From positions 1 through 64,000 of the forward strand of contig JAMLIT010000019.1 of assembly GCA_023954035.1 (NCBI GenBank): a stretch of 64,000 bases of DNA, written 5' to 3'. Both the position numbers and the translations under genes were made by a program. Below are positions 1-8,722 of this stretch, in pieces. Below the pieces are notes generated by a model. That model did no database searches. It had not been told where the DNA came from and saw only the letters and a program-made list of their open reading frames with translations. The DNA is from Burkholderiaceae bacterium. GTDB taxonomy: Bacteria; Pseudomonadota; Gammaproteobacteria; Burkholderiales; Burkholderiaceae_C. Position 1 is the first letter of the stretch; every line of letters begins with the position of its first letter.

Positions 1-28
1 GGTTGGGGTTGAAGTTGCGGTCGGTCAT
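1..28 (-). CDS. 5' end of an unidentified gene (partial)
   Basis: Only the first nine codons lie in the window, reading MTDRNFNPN leftward off the edge. The ATG is preceded by a strong ribosome binding site (AAGGAGA about 7 bases upstream). The gene follows livM on the same strand after a gap of about 43 bases, so it is probably the next gene of the importer operon. The start does not look like a signal peptide, which argues weakly against a periplasmic binding protein. No function can be assigned. Confidence 0.5.
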
Positions 29-71
29 GTGCGTGTCTCCTTGCATGGGGGTGGCCAGTGCTTCAGGTACC

Positions 72-1109
72 TTAAGTACGAAATGGCCACAGGTGGAAAA
101 AGCGGCGAATGCGCCGCCACACTTCAGCGAGCCCCTGCGGCTCGAATACGAGAAATCCGATGATCAAAAGCCCGAACACGATGGTGCGCACTGGGGAGAG
201 AAACACCGTGAACGAAGCCCCGCCGGGCATGATGTCGACGATCAGCTTGAGCGCCTCGGGCACCAGCGTCATGAAGGTCGCGCCCAGCACGGCGCCGAGC
301 TGCGTGCCCATGCCGCCGACGATGATGGCGGCCAGGAAGAAGATCGACATCGACAGCGGAAAACTCTCGGGCGTGATCACGCGAAAGAAGTAGGCAAACA
401 GCCCGCCCGCCACGCCGGCGTAGAAGGACGAGAGCCCGAACGACAGCAGCTTGGTGCGCAGCAGCGCAATGCCCAGCACCTCGGCCGAAATGTCGCGGTC
501 GCGGATGGCGATAAAGGCGCGGCCGATCCGGGTGCGAAACAGGTTGGCCGAGCCCAGCAGCATGAGCGCGGTGATCGGCACGATCACCCAGTACAGCTTG
601 AATGAGGTGTCGAGCAGCACACCGAAGATTTTTGCCGGGGGCACCGTGAGGCCGCCGGTGCCCCCGGTCAGGTCGAAGTTGGCAAACAGGAAATGCGCGA
701 TGAACGATGCGGCAATGGTGACGATGGCAAGGTACAGCCCCTTGACCCGCAGCGACGGAATGCCTACTACCAGCCCGCCCAGCATGGCAACGAAACCGCC
801 GGCCAGCAAATTGAGCAGGAAGGGCGTGCCCAGCCGAATCTCCAGCACTGCGACGGTATAGGCGCCCAGCCCCATGAAGGCCGCCTGCCCCAGGCTCACG
901 AGCCCCGTGTATCCGGTGAGGATGTTGAGACCGCTGGCGCTGGCCACGTTGATCGCGACCAGACAGGCCAGGTAGAGCCAGTAGCTGCCGGCAAAGAACG
1001 GGAACAGCACCAGCGCTGCGGCCAGCACGATCAGCCAGCCCTTTTGCGTGCGCGAGTCAAACAGCGCCGCGTCGCCCAGGTAGGTTTCTTTGAGGGTTCC
1101 AATGCGCAT
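72..1109 (-). CDS. livM: Branched-chain amino acid type ABC transporter permease LivM
   Basis: This 345-residue polytopic inner membrane protein would form half of the membrane channel of an ABC importer for branched-chain amino acids or related carboxylates. It shows the LivM family core near residues 55-85 (NVASASGLNILTGYTGLVSLGQ) followed by alternating hydrophobic segments, and the length is usual for LivM. It follows livH directly: the livH TAG stop begins at the base next to the livM ATG. The true substrate cannot be read from the permease. The family call is firm; the substrate is inferred. Confidence 0.9.
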   Translation of the reverse strand: MRIGTLKETYLGDAALFDSRTQKGWLIVLAAALVLFPFFAGSYWLYLACLVAINVASASGLNILTGYTGLVSLGQAAFMGLGAYTVAVLEIRLGTPFLLNLLAGGFVAMLGGLVVGIPSLRVKGLYLAIVTIAASFIAHFLFANFDLTGGTGGLTVPPAKIFGVLLDTSFKLYWVIVPITALMLLGSANLFRTRIGRAFIAIRDRDISAEVLGIALLRTKLLSFGLSSFYAGVAGGLFAYFFRVITPESFPLSMSIFFLAAIIVGGMGTQLGAVLGATFMTLVPEALKLIVDIMPGGASFTVFLSPVRTIVFGLLIIGFLVFEPQGLAEVWRRIRRFFHLWPFRT

Positions 1110-1991
1110 CTACAGCCTCTCTATTTCGTGGGTGCCAAAGAGACCGTAGGGGCGCAGCATCAACACGGCGACCAGCACGATGAAGGTGGCCAGCAGCTTG
1201 TATTCACCGCCCAGATAAAAGCCCGCCAGCGCCTCGATGACGCCGATCAGCAGGCCGGCCAGCAGCGCGCCGAGCACACTGTCCAGGCCACCCACGATGA
1301 CCACGACCAGCACCGACAAACCAAACACGCCCATGCTGGACGAGATGCCGCCAATCGAGCCGACGATGATCCCGGAGACCGCCGCAATCATCGCGCCGAC
1401 CACCCAGGAGAGCGAGAACACACGCGGCACGTTGATGCCGACCGAGTAGGCCGCCGCCTGGTCGCTGGCGGTGGCGCGCAGCGCCACGCCGCCGCGCCAG
1501 AAGCGAAACAGCAGCAGCACGGCGGCGATGAACACGGCGGCGATCACCGCGCCCCAGAACACCTTGGGCGAAAGAAAGGCTTCGCCCACCATGATCGGGT
1601 CGTCAGGCAGAAAGTCGGGCAGGCGTTTCTGGTCAGCGCTCCAGATCACCTCCACCAGACCGACCAGCACCGACCCCAGGCCAATGGTGACCATGAACAC
1701 CGAAATCGGCGGCTCGCCCAGCAGGGGGCGAATCATGGTGCGCTCGATCACGCCGCCCAAGACGCCGGCGGCGAGCACCGCCGCCGGAATCGCCAGCCAG
1801 ATCGGCAGCGCGAACATGGCGGCGAAGGTGAAGAACAGGTAGGCGCCGGCCATCAGCATTTCGCCAATCGCCAGGTTGACCACGCGCGTGCCCTTGTAGA
1901 CCATCACGAACGCCAGCGCCGCCAGCGCGTAGAGGCCGCCGCTGGCCAGCCCTGTGAGGCTGACTTCGAACAAGGTGAGCCAGTCGATCAC
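1110..1991 (-). CDS. livH: Branched-chain amino acid type ABC transporter permease LivH
   Basis: A 293-residue hydrophobic permease that pairs with LivM. The start is taken as GTG at 1991 (protein MIDWLTLFEVSLTGLASG), because it overlaps the livG stop in a GTGA arrangement and gives the usual LivH length; the open frame extends further upstream but that part looks non-coding and would bury the livG 3' end. The LivH hallmarks are LASGGLYALAALAFVMVYKG near the N-terminus and the IGGISSSMGVFGLSVLVVVIVGG stretch in the C-terminal half. Translation is likely coupled to livG. Confidence 0.88.
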   Translation of the reverse strand: MIDWLTLFEVSLTGLASGGLYALAALAFVMVYKGTRVVNLAIGEMLMAGAYLFFTFAAMFALPIWLAIPAAVLAAGVLGGVIERTMIRPLLGEPPISVFMVTIGLGSVLVGLVEVIWSADQKRLPDFLPDDPIMVGEAFLSPKVFWGAVIAAVFIAAVLLLFRFWRGGVALRATASDQAAAYSVGINVPRVFSLSWVVGAMIAAVSGIIVGSIGGISSSMGVFGLSVLVVVIVGGLDSVLGALLAGLLIGVIEALAGFYLGGEYKLLATFIVLVAVLMLRPYGLFGTHEIERL

Positions 1992-2836
1992 GCGACTTTC
2001 TCCCCGGCGGCTGGGCCGTGAAAGCGCCGGCGCAGGTCGCCCACGTCGCCCGAGCCGAGGTAGGCGCGCACCACCTCGGGGTCGCGCTGCACCTGGGCGG
2101 GAGCCCCCTGGGCGATCACCTCGCCGAAGTTGAGCACCACCACATGGTCGGACAGGTCCATCACCATGCCCATGTCGTGCTCGACCATCAGCACCGTCAC
2201 GCCCCATTCGGCGCGCACGTCGAGGATGAAGCGCGCCATGTCTTCGGTCTCTTCGCGGTTCATGCCGGCGACGGGCTCGTCCAGCATCAGGATCTGCGGC
2301 TGCATGGCCAAGGCCCGCGCCATCTCGACGCGCTTTTGCAGGCCGTAGGGCAAGGCGGCCACGCTGGCGTGGCGGATGTGGTCGATTTCCAGGAAGTCGA
2401 TGATGCGTTCCTCGATGTCGGCGCGCAGCTCGGCTTCCTCACGCCGCGCGCGGCCCATATAGAACAGGGCGTCGAGCACATTGGTCTTGAGGTGCGCATG
2501 CCGGCCGAGCTTGATGTTGTCGAGCACCGTCATGCCGCGAAACAGCGCGATGTTCTGAAAACTGCGCCCCAGCCCGAGCGCTGCGCGCCTGGGCGCTGGC
2601 AGGCGGGTGATGTCTTTGCCGCAAAAGCGTACAGAGCCAGCACTGGGTCGGTAGAAACCCGAAATCGTGTTGAACAGCGAAGTCTTGCCGGCGCCGTTGG
2701 GGCCGATCACGGCCGTGATGCTGCCGGGCTGCACGGCAAAGCCCACGCCGCTCAGTGCGCGCACGCCGCCGAAGGCCAGCGTCAGGCCGTCGACTTCCAG
2801 CAAGGGACCGGCTGCGCCGGAAGGGGCAATCTGCAT
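1988..2836 (-). CDS. livG: Branched-chain amino acid type ABC transporter ATP-binding protein LivG
   Basis: This 282-residue cytoplasmic ATPase powers the LivH/LivM channel. It has a Walker A motif (GPNGAGKTS, about residues 44-52), the LivG-type QNIALFRGMTVLDNI region after it, a signature-region variant (LPYGLQKRVEMARAL) and Walker B (ILMLDEP) followed by the H-loop (VEHDMG). The signature lacks the classical LSGGQ wording, as is normal in LivG. It is the first gene of the operon and faces a TetR regulator across a short divergent promoter region. A LivF partner is not in the window and may lie beyond the left edge. Confidence 0.92.
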   Translation of the reverse strand: MQIAPSGAAGPLLEVDGLTLAFGGVRALSGVGFAVQPGSITAVIGPNGAGKTSLFNTISGFYRPSAGSVRFCGKDITRLPAPRRAALGLGRSFQNIALFRGMTVLDNIKLGRHAHLKTNVLDALFYMGRARREEAELRADIEERIIDFLEIDHIRHASVAALPYGLQKRVEMARALAMQPQILMLDEPVAGMNREETEDMARFILDVRAEWGVTVLMVEHDMGMVMDLSDHVVVLNFGEVIAQGAPAQVQRDPEVVRAYLGSGDVGDLRRRFHGPAAGEKVA

Positions 2837-2874
2837 TGAAGCCTGGCTAAGGGTTTGTGCGGAACGCGCGAGGG

Positions 2875-2907
2875 TTACTCGCTCGTAAACTACTTACTCA
2901 CGAGTAG
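2875..2907. promoter_or_regulatory. Paired palindromic operator between livG and the TetR gene
   Basis: Two palindromic sites, TTACTCGCTCGTAA (2875-2888) and TTACTCACGAGTAG (2894-2907), start with the same TTACTC half-site and are offset by 19 bases. The second contains perfect 5-base arms TACTC/GAGTA. Their size and position between divergent genes fit a TetR-family operator that would control both livGHM and the regulator itself. The assignment to this regulator is inference from position. Confidence 0.55.
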
Positions 2908-2964
2908 AGTTTGTGTGCGAAGCCCGGCTTCGGGCATCAGGATTTACCCCCACAGCAGACCGAT

Positions 2965-3618
2965 ATGCCCAGTTCTTCCTCCCGCCGTTCGCGCGCTGTC
3001 GCTTCTCCTTGGGCGAATCCGCCCGAGCGTGAGCAGCAGCGCGAAATCAAGCGACAGGCGGTGCTGGCGGCAGCGGCGCAACTCTTCAATGAGCGCGGCT
3101 TTCACGCCACCTCGCTGGACGACATTGCCCGGCGGCTGCACGTAAGCAAGCCCACGCTGTACTACTACGTGAAGAACAAGGACGAAATCCTGCTCGGCTG
3201 CGTGCGCCAGGGGCTGGACATGATGCTGGTCGGCATCGAGGACTCGCGCCGCGCGGGTGGCCAGGCAGTGGACCAACTGCTCACCTGCATGCGGGTCTAC
3301 GCACACATCGTCACCATGGACTTCGGCATGTGCCTGATTCGGGTCGGTGACGAGCAACTGCCCCCCGAGAGCCGGCGCGAGCTGCGGCGGCTCAAGTCCC
3401 TCATTGACCACGAATTTCGCCGCCTGGTGGCGGCCGGTGTGGAAGAAGGGTCGATCGCGCCCTGCGACCCCAAGATGACCGCTTTCGTGATTGCCGGGGC
3501 GCTTAGCTGGATTGGCCGCTGGTACCAGCCCGAGGGCGAATACACGCCCGAGCAGGTGGCCGAGCAGTGCATTGCGACGCTGTGCGCGGGGGTATTGCAG
3601 CGGCCAGCGCCGAAATAG
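2965..3618 (+). CDS. TetR/AcrR family transcriptional regulator
   Basis: A 217-residue regulator. The N-terminal DNA-binding domain is clear: AAAQLFNERGFHATSLDDIA then RRLHVSKPTLYYYVKNKDEIL at about residues 35-75, the TetR helix-turn-helix with its typical YYY-KNK ending. The C-terminal ligand domain is not informative. The start is set at the ATG giving MPSSSSRRSR; an upstream in-frame start would add 18 residues that overlap the operator region. It is divergent from livGHM and probably controls it. It converges on cueR with a gap of only three bases. Confidence 0.9.
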   Translation: MPSSSSRRSRAVASPWANPPEREQQREIKRQAVLAAAAQLFNERGFHATSLDDIARRLHVSKPTLYYYVKNKDEILLGCVRQGLDMMLVGIEDSRRAGGQAVDQLLTCMRVYAHIVTMDFGMCLIRVGDEQLPPESRRELRRLKSLIDHEFRRLVAAGVEEGSIAPCDPKMTAFVIAGALSWIGRWYQPEGEYTPEQVAEQCIATLCAGVLQRPAPK

Positions 3619-3621
3619 CGG

Positions 3622-4053
3622 CTATCGCGGCGTGGGCGGATCGCCCGCCGCCAGGTCATCCAATATCGGGCAATCGGGCCGTGCATCGCCCGCGCAGCAA
3701 GCCACCAGTTGCGCCAGCGTGCGCTGCATGGCCTGCATGGCGGCGATGCGGGCTTGCAGGTCGTCGATGTGGGCCTGTGCGATCTGCTTGACGCTGGCGC
3801 TGGCGCGCTGTTTGTCTTGCCACAGACCGAGCAGGGTGGCGATCTCGGGCATGGAAAAGCCCAGGTCGCGCGCGCGGCGGATGAAGCGCAGGGCGTGCAC
3901 GTCTGCGTCGGAATACTGGCGGTAGCCGGACTCGGTGCGCGCTACCGGGGGCAGCAGACCGAGCGACTCGTAGTGGCGCACCATGCGCGGCGAGACGCCT
4001 GCGCGCTGGGCTGCCGTGCCGATGGCGACCTGCGCTGCGCTTGGCTTGTTCAC
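3622..4053 (-). CDS. cueR: MerR family copper-responsive regulator CueR
   Basis: A 143-residue MerR protein. The N-terminal winged helix (GTAAQRAGVSPRMVRHYESL, residues 12-31, then the YRQY wing) is followed by a dimerisation helix and a C-terminal metal loop. Cys120 and Cys128 are eight residues apart, the spacing of the Cu(I)-binding pair of CueR; an additional Cys119 is adjacent. The start is GTG at 4053, overlapping the copZ stop as GTGA. It would activate the two promoters upstream of copZ and copA by untwisting their long spacers when Cu(I), Ag(I) or Au(I) binds. Confidence 0.9.
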   Translation of the reverse strand: MNKPSAAQVAIGTAAQRAGVSPRMVRHYESLGLLPPVARTESGYRQYSDADVHALRFIRRARDLGFSMPEIATLLGLWQDKQRASASVKQIAQAHIDDLQARIAAMQAMQRTLAQLVACCAGDARPDCPILDDLAAGDPPTPR

Positions 4054-4256
4054 GCCGGTGCCACCTCGTAGCCTTCTTCGGCAATGGCCGCTGCCAGGGC
4101 GTCGCGCGGCTGGGTGCTGGCGACGTCGACGCGGTTGGCCGCGCGGTCAATGCGTACCTCGGCAGCCGGGTCCAGTGCTTGCACGGCCTGGGTCACTGCG
4201 CGCTCGCAGTGGCCGCAGGTCATGCCGGTGACGGTGAATTGGTAAGACATGCTCAT
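4050..4256 (-). CDS. copZ: Copper chaperone, heavy-metal-associated domain (CopZ-like)
   Basis: A 68-residue single HMA-domain protein. The metal motif GMTCGHC places Cys14 and Cys17 in the Cu(I)-binding loop, followed by the ferredoxin-like fold ending in EEGYEV. The start at 4256 is chosen for its AAGGAG site; a second ATG two codons later is possible. It lies upstream of cueR in a two-gene operon and would ferry Cu(I) to CopA, encoded divergently. Confidence 0.92.
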   Translation of the reverse strand: MSMSYQFTVTGMTCGHCERAVTQAVQALDPAAEVRIDRAANRVDVASTQPRDALAAAIAEEGYEVAPA

Positions 4257-4295
4257 GGGGGGCTCCTTGGAAGGGTGGAAACATTCAACGGTGAG

Positions 4296-4326
4296 AGCTT
4301 GCACCTTGACATGGTGGCAGAGTCAA
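4296..4326 (-). promoter_or_regulatory. CueR-type promoter of copZ-cueR
   Basis: Reading leftward, a -35 box TTGACT and a -10 box CAAGCT are separated by 19 bases, the overlong spacer typical of MerR-activated promoters. The spacer and -35 hold the imperfect dyad ACTCTGCCA/TGTCAAGGT. It matches the copA promoter at most positions. The expected 5' leader to copZ is about 30 bases and carries the ribosome binding site. Confidence 0.75.
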
Positions 4327-4370
4327 GTGCCGTGTGTGCCGTGTGTGCCTTTGTAGTTTGGGCGAATACT

Positions 4371-4425
4371 ACAAAATAGATAGCTGTCAAGGCTTTGCAG
4401 ATAAGCGCTGGATGCCGATTCGACC
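4371..4425. repeat. Dispersed TAGCT/GCGCTTAT repeat, copy A
   Basis: One of nine related intergenic repeats in the window. The family is about 55-65 bases: an A/T run, TAGCT, then an inverted pair built on GCGCTTAT and ATAAGCGC, then a short AGAGGC-like tail and a second A/T run. This copy reads GATAGCTGTC then ATAAGCGCTGG and lies between the two CueR promoters. The inverted pair is degenerate here. Confidence 0.65.
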
Positions 4426-4465
4426 CGCTTTTTCATGGATTTTCTGCCGGTCCGGAGTTTCAGGC

Positions 4466-4496
4466 TTGACCCTGCCATGGTGTCAGGGTGTACCTT
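4466..4496 (+). promoter_or_regulatory. CueR-type promoter of copA
   Basis: The -35 box TTGACC (4466-4471) and -10 box TACCTT (4491-4496) are 19 bases apart. The spacer holds a near-perfect dyad with arms ACCCTG (4469-4474) and CAGGGT (4484-4489), the CueR operator pattern. The predicted transcription start falls at about 4503, which is the A of the copA ATG, so the mRNA may be leaderless. Confidence 0.8.
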
Positions 4497-4502
4497 TGCC
4501 CC

Positions 4503-7004
4503 ATGACGCCTGAATCCACCCTGTCTGTTCACTCCCTTGCCGCTGCCCCCGTTGGTGCGCCGGATGCTTCGCCGCCGCCGCCGCCGCCGCTGGAGATCGA
4601 TATCGGCATTGGTGGCATGACCTGTGCCAGTTGCGTCGGACGTGTTGAACGCGCGCTGCGCAAGCAGGCGGGCGTGCAAGAGGCCACGGTGAATCTGGCG
4701 ACCGAGTCGGCGCGGATTTCTGTGGCCGGCGCGCCCGGCGAAGACGCTGCCACGACCGAGGCGCGCCTGCGCCGCGCCGTGCGCACGGCCGGCTACGAGC
4801 CACGCACGGCCGAGGCGGTGGCCGCGCATGAAGATGCCTCACCCTGGGCCGGGTTTGACCGCGTGGCCATTGGCCTGGTGCTGTCGGCGCCGCTGGTGCT
4901 GCCGATGTTTGGCGACCTGTTCGGCCAGCACTGGATGCTGCCTGCCTGGGTGCAGTTTCTGCTGGCCACGCCGGTGCAGTTCATTCTGGGTGCGCGCTTT
5001 TACAAGGCCGGCTGGCATGCGGCGCGCGCGCTGACCGGCAACATGGATTTGCTGGTGGCCATCGGTACCAGCGCGGGCTGGGGGCTGTCGATGTGGCTGT
5101 GGCTGACGGCGCCGGATGGGCACCAGCCGCATTTGTACTTTGAAGCGTCGGCTGTGGTGGTCACGCTGGTGCTGCTGGGCAAATGGCTGGAGGCGCGCGC
5201 CAAGCAGCAGACCACGGCAGCGATCCGCGCGCTGCACGGCCTGCGGCCCGACGTGGCCCACCTGCTGGTCAAGGGCCAGGAGCAGGACGTGCCCGTGGCC
5301 GAGGTGATGGTGGGCGACGAGCTGGTGGTGCGGCCGGGCGAGCGCCTGCCGGTGGACGGCGTGCTCAAGAGCGGCGAGACGCAGGTGGACGAATCCATGC
5401 TCACCGGCGAACCCCTGCCCGTGGTCAAGGAAGCGGGCGGCGCGCTGACCGGCGGCTCGATCAATGGCGAAGGCCGCATCGTGCTCACGGTGCGCGCGGT
5501 GGGCAGCGAGACGGTGCTGTCGCAAATCATTCGTCTGGTGGAAGACGCCCAGGCCGCCAAGGCGCCGATCCAGCGGCTGGTGGACCAGGTGGCCAATGTG
5601 TTTGTGCCGGTGGTGCTGGTGATTGCCCTGATCACGCTGGTCGGCTGGATGCTGGCCGGCGTCAGCGGCGAAGTGGCGCTGATCCGCGCCGTGGCCGTGC
5701 TGGTGATTGCCTGCCCCTGCGCGCTGGGCCTGGCGACGCCGGCCGCGATCATGGCCGGCACGGGCGTGGCGGCCGAGCACGGCATTCTGATCAAGGACGC
5801 CCAGGCGCTGGAGCTGGCGCACCGCGCCGACACCGTGGCCTTTGACAAGACCGGCACGCTGACCGTGGGCCAGCCGCGCCTGACGGCGTTCGAAGTGGTG
5901 GCGGGCCAGGACCGCACCGAACTGCTGCGCACCGCCGCCAGCCTGCAAAGCGGCAGCGAGCACCCGCTGGCCCGCGCCGTGGTGCAGGCGGCGCAGGCGG
6001 AGCACCTGGTGTTTGCCGCCCCGGATGCGCTGCGGGCCGTGATGGGGCGCGGCAGCGAAGGCGAGGTGGCCGGGCAAAGCTATTTGCTGGGCAGCCAGCG
6101 CTGGATGGGCGAGCTCAAGCTCGACCTCGGCCCGCTGGCCGGCCGGGCCGAGCAGTTGCAGGCCGAAGGGGCGACCGTTTCGACCTTGGTGCAGCGCACC
6201 GGCCAGGGTCTGGAAGCCCGCGCCCTGCTGGCCTTTGCCGACGAACCCAAGCCGGGCGCGCGCGAGGCGCTGGCCGCGCTGCGCGCCAAGGGTCTGCGCA
6301 CGGTCATGATCTCGGGCGACAACCGGGGCGCTGCCGAAGCCATGGCGCGCCGTCTGGGGCTCGATCCGGATGCGGGCGACGTGATGGCCGAGGTGCTGCC
6401 CGGCGACAAGGCAGCGGCCGTGCGGGCGCTGCAGCAGGGAACGGACCAACGAAGCGCGCGCTCCCGAGCCGCCGCCGGGCCGCCCCAAGGCGGCGAGCGC
6501 CCCCTCGGGGGGCAGCGAGGACACGCCAGTGCCGAGCGTGGGGGCGACCGAGCCGCCGCCGGGCCGCCCCAAGGCGGCGAGCGCCCCCTCGGGGGGCAGC
6601 GAGGACACGCCAGTGCCGAGCGTGGGGGCCACATTCATACCGTGGTGATGGTGGGCGATGGCGTGAACGACGCGCCTGCGCTCGCTGCAGCGGATGTGGG
6701 CATGGCCATGGGCAACGGAACCGATGTGGCCATGCACGCGGCAGGCATCACGCTGATGCGCGGCGACCCGCTGCTGGTGTCAGCGGCGCTTGATATTTCG
6801 CACCGCACGGTGATGAAAATCCGGCAAAACCTGTTCTGGGCCTTTGCCTACAACGTGGCCGGCATTCCGCTGGCGGCGCTCGGCTACCTGAGCCCGGTGG
6901 TGGCGGGCGCGGCCATGGCTTTGAGTTCCGTCAGTGTCATGACGAATGCCTTGCTCCTCAAGCGCTGGCGCGGCCCGCAAGGCGGATCGGACGCCGCAGA
7001 CTGA
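4503..7004 (+). CDS. copA: Cu(I)-exporting P1B-type ATPase CopA with an inserted repeat peptide
   Basis: An 833-residue copper pump of the inner membrane. In order: a proline-rich leader, one HMA domain with GMTCASC (Cys41, Cys44), four helices, the actuator domain (DESMLTGEP), the transport motif CPC (Cys404-Pro-Cys406), the phosphorylated Asp448 in DKTGT, the HP motif (SGSEHPLA), and the hinge DGVNDAPAL (Asp719), then two last helices. Between the conserved [13 protein letters not shown] and HTVVMVGDG, about 66 foreign residues (647-712) are present, mostly two identical 28-residue units made by a repeated DNA element. The frame is intact and all catalytic motifs remain, so activity is plausible. 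It is divergent from copZ-cueR and under a CueR-type promoter. Confidence 0.93.
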   Translation: MTPESTLSVHSLAAAPVGAPDASPPPPPPLEIDIGIGGMTCASCVGRVERALRKQAGVQEATVNLATESARISVAGAPGEDAATTEARLRRAVRTAGYEPRTAEAVAAHEDASPWAGFDRVAIGLVLSAPLVLPMFGDLFGQHWMLPAWVQFLLATPVQFILGARFYKAGWHAARALTGNMDLLVAIGTSAGWGLSMWLWLTAPDGHQPHLYFEASAVVVTLVLLGKWLEARAKQQTTAAIRALHGLRPDVAHLLVKGQEQDVPVAEVMVGDELVVRPGERLPVDGVLKSGETQVDESMLTGEPLPVVKEAGGALTGGSINGEGRIVLTVRAVGSETVLSQIIRLVEDAQAAKAPIQRLVDQVANVFVPVVLVIALITLVGWMLAGVSGEVALIRAVAVLVIACPCALGLATPAAIMAGTGVAAEHGILIKDAQALELAHRADTVAFDKTGTLTVGQPRLTAFEVVAGQDRTELLRTAASLQSGSEHPLARAVVQAAQAEHLVFAAPDALRAVMGRGSEGEVAGQSYLLGSQRWMGELKLDLGPLAGRAEQLQAEGATVSTLVQRTGQGLEARALLAFADEPKPGAREALAALRAKGLRTVMISGDNRGAAEAMARRLGLDPDAGDVMAEVLPGDKAAAVRALQQGTDQRSARSRAAAGPPQGGERPLGGQRGHASAERGGDRAAAGPPQGGERPLGGQRGHASAERGGHIHTVVMVGDGVNDAPALAAADVGMAMGNGTDVAMHAAGITLMRGDPLLVSAALDISHRTVMKIRQNLFWAFAYNVAGIPLAALGYLSPVVAGAAMALSSVSVMTNALLLKRWRGPQGGSDAAD
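6465..6632 (+). repeat. Two tandem 84-bp GC-rich palindromic elements inside copA
   Basis: Two direct copies of an 84-base unit (6465-6548 and 6549-6632) that differ only at the end of the unit. Each encodes [18 protein letters not shown] followed by GHASAERGG plus one variable residue. The unit contains strong dyads: GCCGCCCCAAGGCGGC and GCCCCCTCGGGGGGC. 84 is a multiple of three, so each copy adds 28 residues without a frameshift. A third copy in reverse orientation lies in the kinase gene at 58494-59669. Confidence 0.9.
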
Positions 7005-7091
7005 CGCAAAATGCCGTCCGCCAGAGCGGCTTCTGGCACACTTGCAACAATTTGTAGCGTGCGCCGCGCAGTGGGCGGCAAGGAAATGAGA

Positions 7092-8672
7092 ATGTCGGTT
7101 TACCGGTTGATGCGTCAGTTCACGATCCGTTTTCGCATGTTGGGCGCCATTGCCGTGGTGCTTGTCTTGCTGGGTTTGCTCGGTGGCGCGGGCATGTGGG
7201 GCATGTTTCGCATCCACGCCATGAGCGACGCCTTTGTCGCGCGCTCGTATGCGCAGCAGGCGCAGATGACCAGCCTGCACGCACACCTGGGCAGCGCGCG
7301 CAGCGAGCAAAAGGAAATGCTGCTGCAGCAGTCCACGCCCGATGCGCTGGCCGCCGCGCGCACCCGCGCCCTGGCCGCGCTGGACGCGGCCGATCAGGCG
7401 CTGGCCCGGTTTCTGGCCACGCCCGATGCGGCCGAGCACCCGCAGGCACTGGCCTTGCGCACGCAAACGGCGGCGTTTCGCGCCCAGCTCAGCGCCGTGC
7501 CGGGGCCCGAGGCGGATACCGCGTGGACCGCGCTGCAGCAGGGCATGGCCGCGCTCGATGCGCGCCTGCAAAGCGAGGTGACCAAGGCCCTGCAGGCGCA
7601 GACCACGGCGCGCGAGCAGACCCAGTGGCTGTTTGCGCTGCTGGTGGTCATCACCATTCTGGTGGTGGTGCCGCTCACGCTGCTCAACATGATCTCCATT
7701 TGCCGGCCGCTGGCCTATGCGCAGAAGCTGGCGCGTGCGATTGCAGGGGGCGATCTGTCGCAAACCATTCGCGTCTCGGGCAAGGACGAAGTGGCAGATC
7801 TGGAGCGCGCCTTGCACGACATGCAAAGCGGTCTGGGCGCCCTCGTGGCGCAGGTGCGCGACGCCAGCGGCAGCCTGGCCATTGCCAGCCAGCAGATTGC
7901 CAGCGGCAACCAGGATTTGTCGGCCCGCACCGAGCAAACGGCCGGCCACGCCCAGGACGCCGTGGGCACGCTCTCGGGCCTCACAGCCACGGTGCAGCAG
8001 ACAGCGGGCTCGTCGCAAACGGCCAACCAGTTGGCACGCTCGGCATCGGGCACGGCCACACGGGGCGGCTCGGTGGTGCAGCAGGCGGTGGCCAGCATGC
8101 AGGAGATTTCGGCATCCAGCCGCAAGATCAACGACATCATCGGGCTCATCGATTCGATTGCCTTCCAGACCAACATCCTGGCGCTGAACGCCGCCGTCGA
8201 GGCCGCACGGGCCGGCGAGCAGGGGCGCGGCTTTGCCGTGGTGGCCAGCGAAGTGCGCAGCCTGGCGCAGCGTTCGGCGGCAGCGGCCAGCGAGATCAAG
8301 ACCTTGATCGGCAGCAGCGTCCAGGCGGTGGATGGCGGCGTGCGCCATGTGGAAGAAGCGGGCGCGGCGATGCAGGAAATCGTGGCCAGCGTGCAGCGCG
8401 TGGGCGACATCATTGGCGAAATTTCGGCCGCCGCCAGCGAGCAGACCGTGGGCATCGCCCAGGCCAACGATTCGGTGGGCGAGATCGACCGCATGACGCA
8501 GCAAAACGCTGCCTTGGTGGAAGAGTCCGCTGCCGCTGCCGACTCGCTGCGCGAGCAGGCGGCGCGCCTGGCACAGGTGGTGCAGCAGTTCCGGCTGGCC
8601 GATGCCGTGGCGGTGCGCGCGGCGCCGGCCCGGGTGGCGGCTTCTCCCCCGGAACGTAGGCGCCTGACTTGA
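7092..8672 (+). CDS. Methyl-accepting chemotaxis protein
   Basis: A 526-residue chemoreceptor. One membrane segment near the N-terminus (about residues 17-38), a four-helix-type periplasmic domain, a second membrane segment at about 181-203 ([20 protein letters not shown]), a HAMP domain ([20 protein letters not shown]), and the signalling hairpin with the invariant [20 protein letters not shown]. It has no C-terminal CheR-binding pentapeptide. The ATG at 7092 is preferred over 7086 because AAGGA is then 7 bases upstream. The ligand is unknown. No che genes are nearby. Confidence 0.92.
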   Translation: MSVYRLMRQFTIRFRMLGAIAVVLVLLGLLGGAGMWGMFRIHAMSDAFVARSYAQQAQMTSLHAHLGSARSEQKEMLLQQSTPDALAAARTRALAALDAADQALARFLATPDAAEHPQALALRTQTAAFRAQLSAVPGPEADTAWTALQQGMAALDARLQSEVTKALQAQTTAREQTQWLFALLVVITILVVVPLTLLNMISICRPLAYAQKLARAIAGGDLSQTIRVSGKDEVADLERALHDMQSGLGALVAQVRDASGSLAIASQQIASGNQDLSARTEQTAGHAQDAVGTLSGLTATVQQTAGSSQTANQLARSASGTATRGGSVVQQAVASMQEISASSRKINDIIGLIDSIAFQTNILALNAAVEAARAGEQGRGFAVVASEVRSLAQRSAAAASEIKTLIGSSVQAVDGGVRHVEEAGAAMQEIVASVQRVGDIIGEISAAASEQTVGIAQANDSVGEIDRMTQQNAALVEESAAAADSLREQAARLAQVVQQFRLADAVAVRAAPARVAASPPERRRLT

Positions 8673-8722
8673 TGCAGCGCAGGTAGACTGGAGCGCCGCC
8701 CGGCGTTCAAGGAGACATGCGC

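Noticed and set aside
4839..6737. Long open frame antisense to copA (632 codons)
   Set aside because: It mirrors the copA codon pattern in GC-rich DNA, is His/Gln/Arg-rich with no domain, and copA itself is unmistakable on the other strand.
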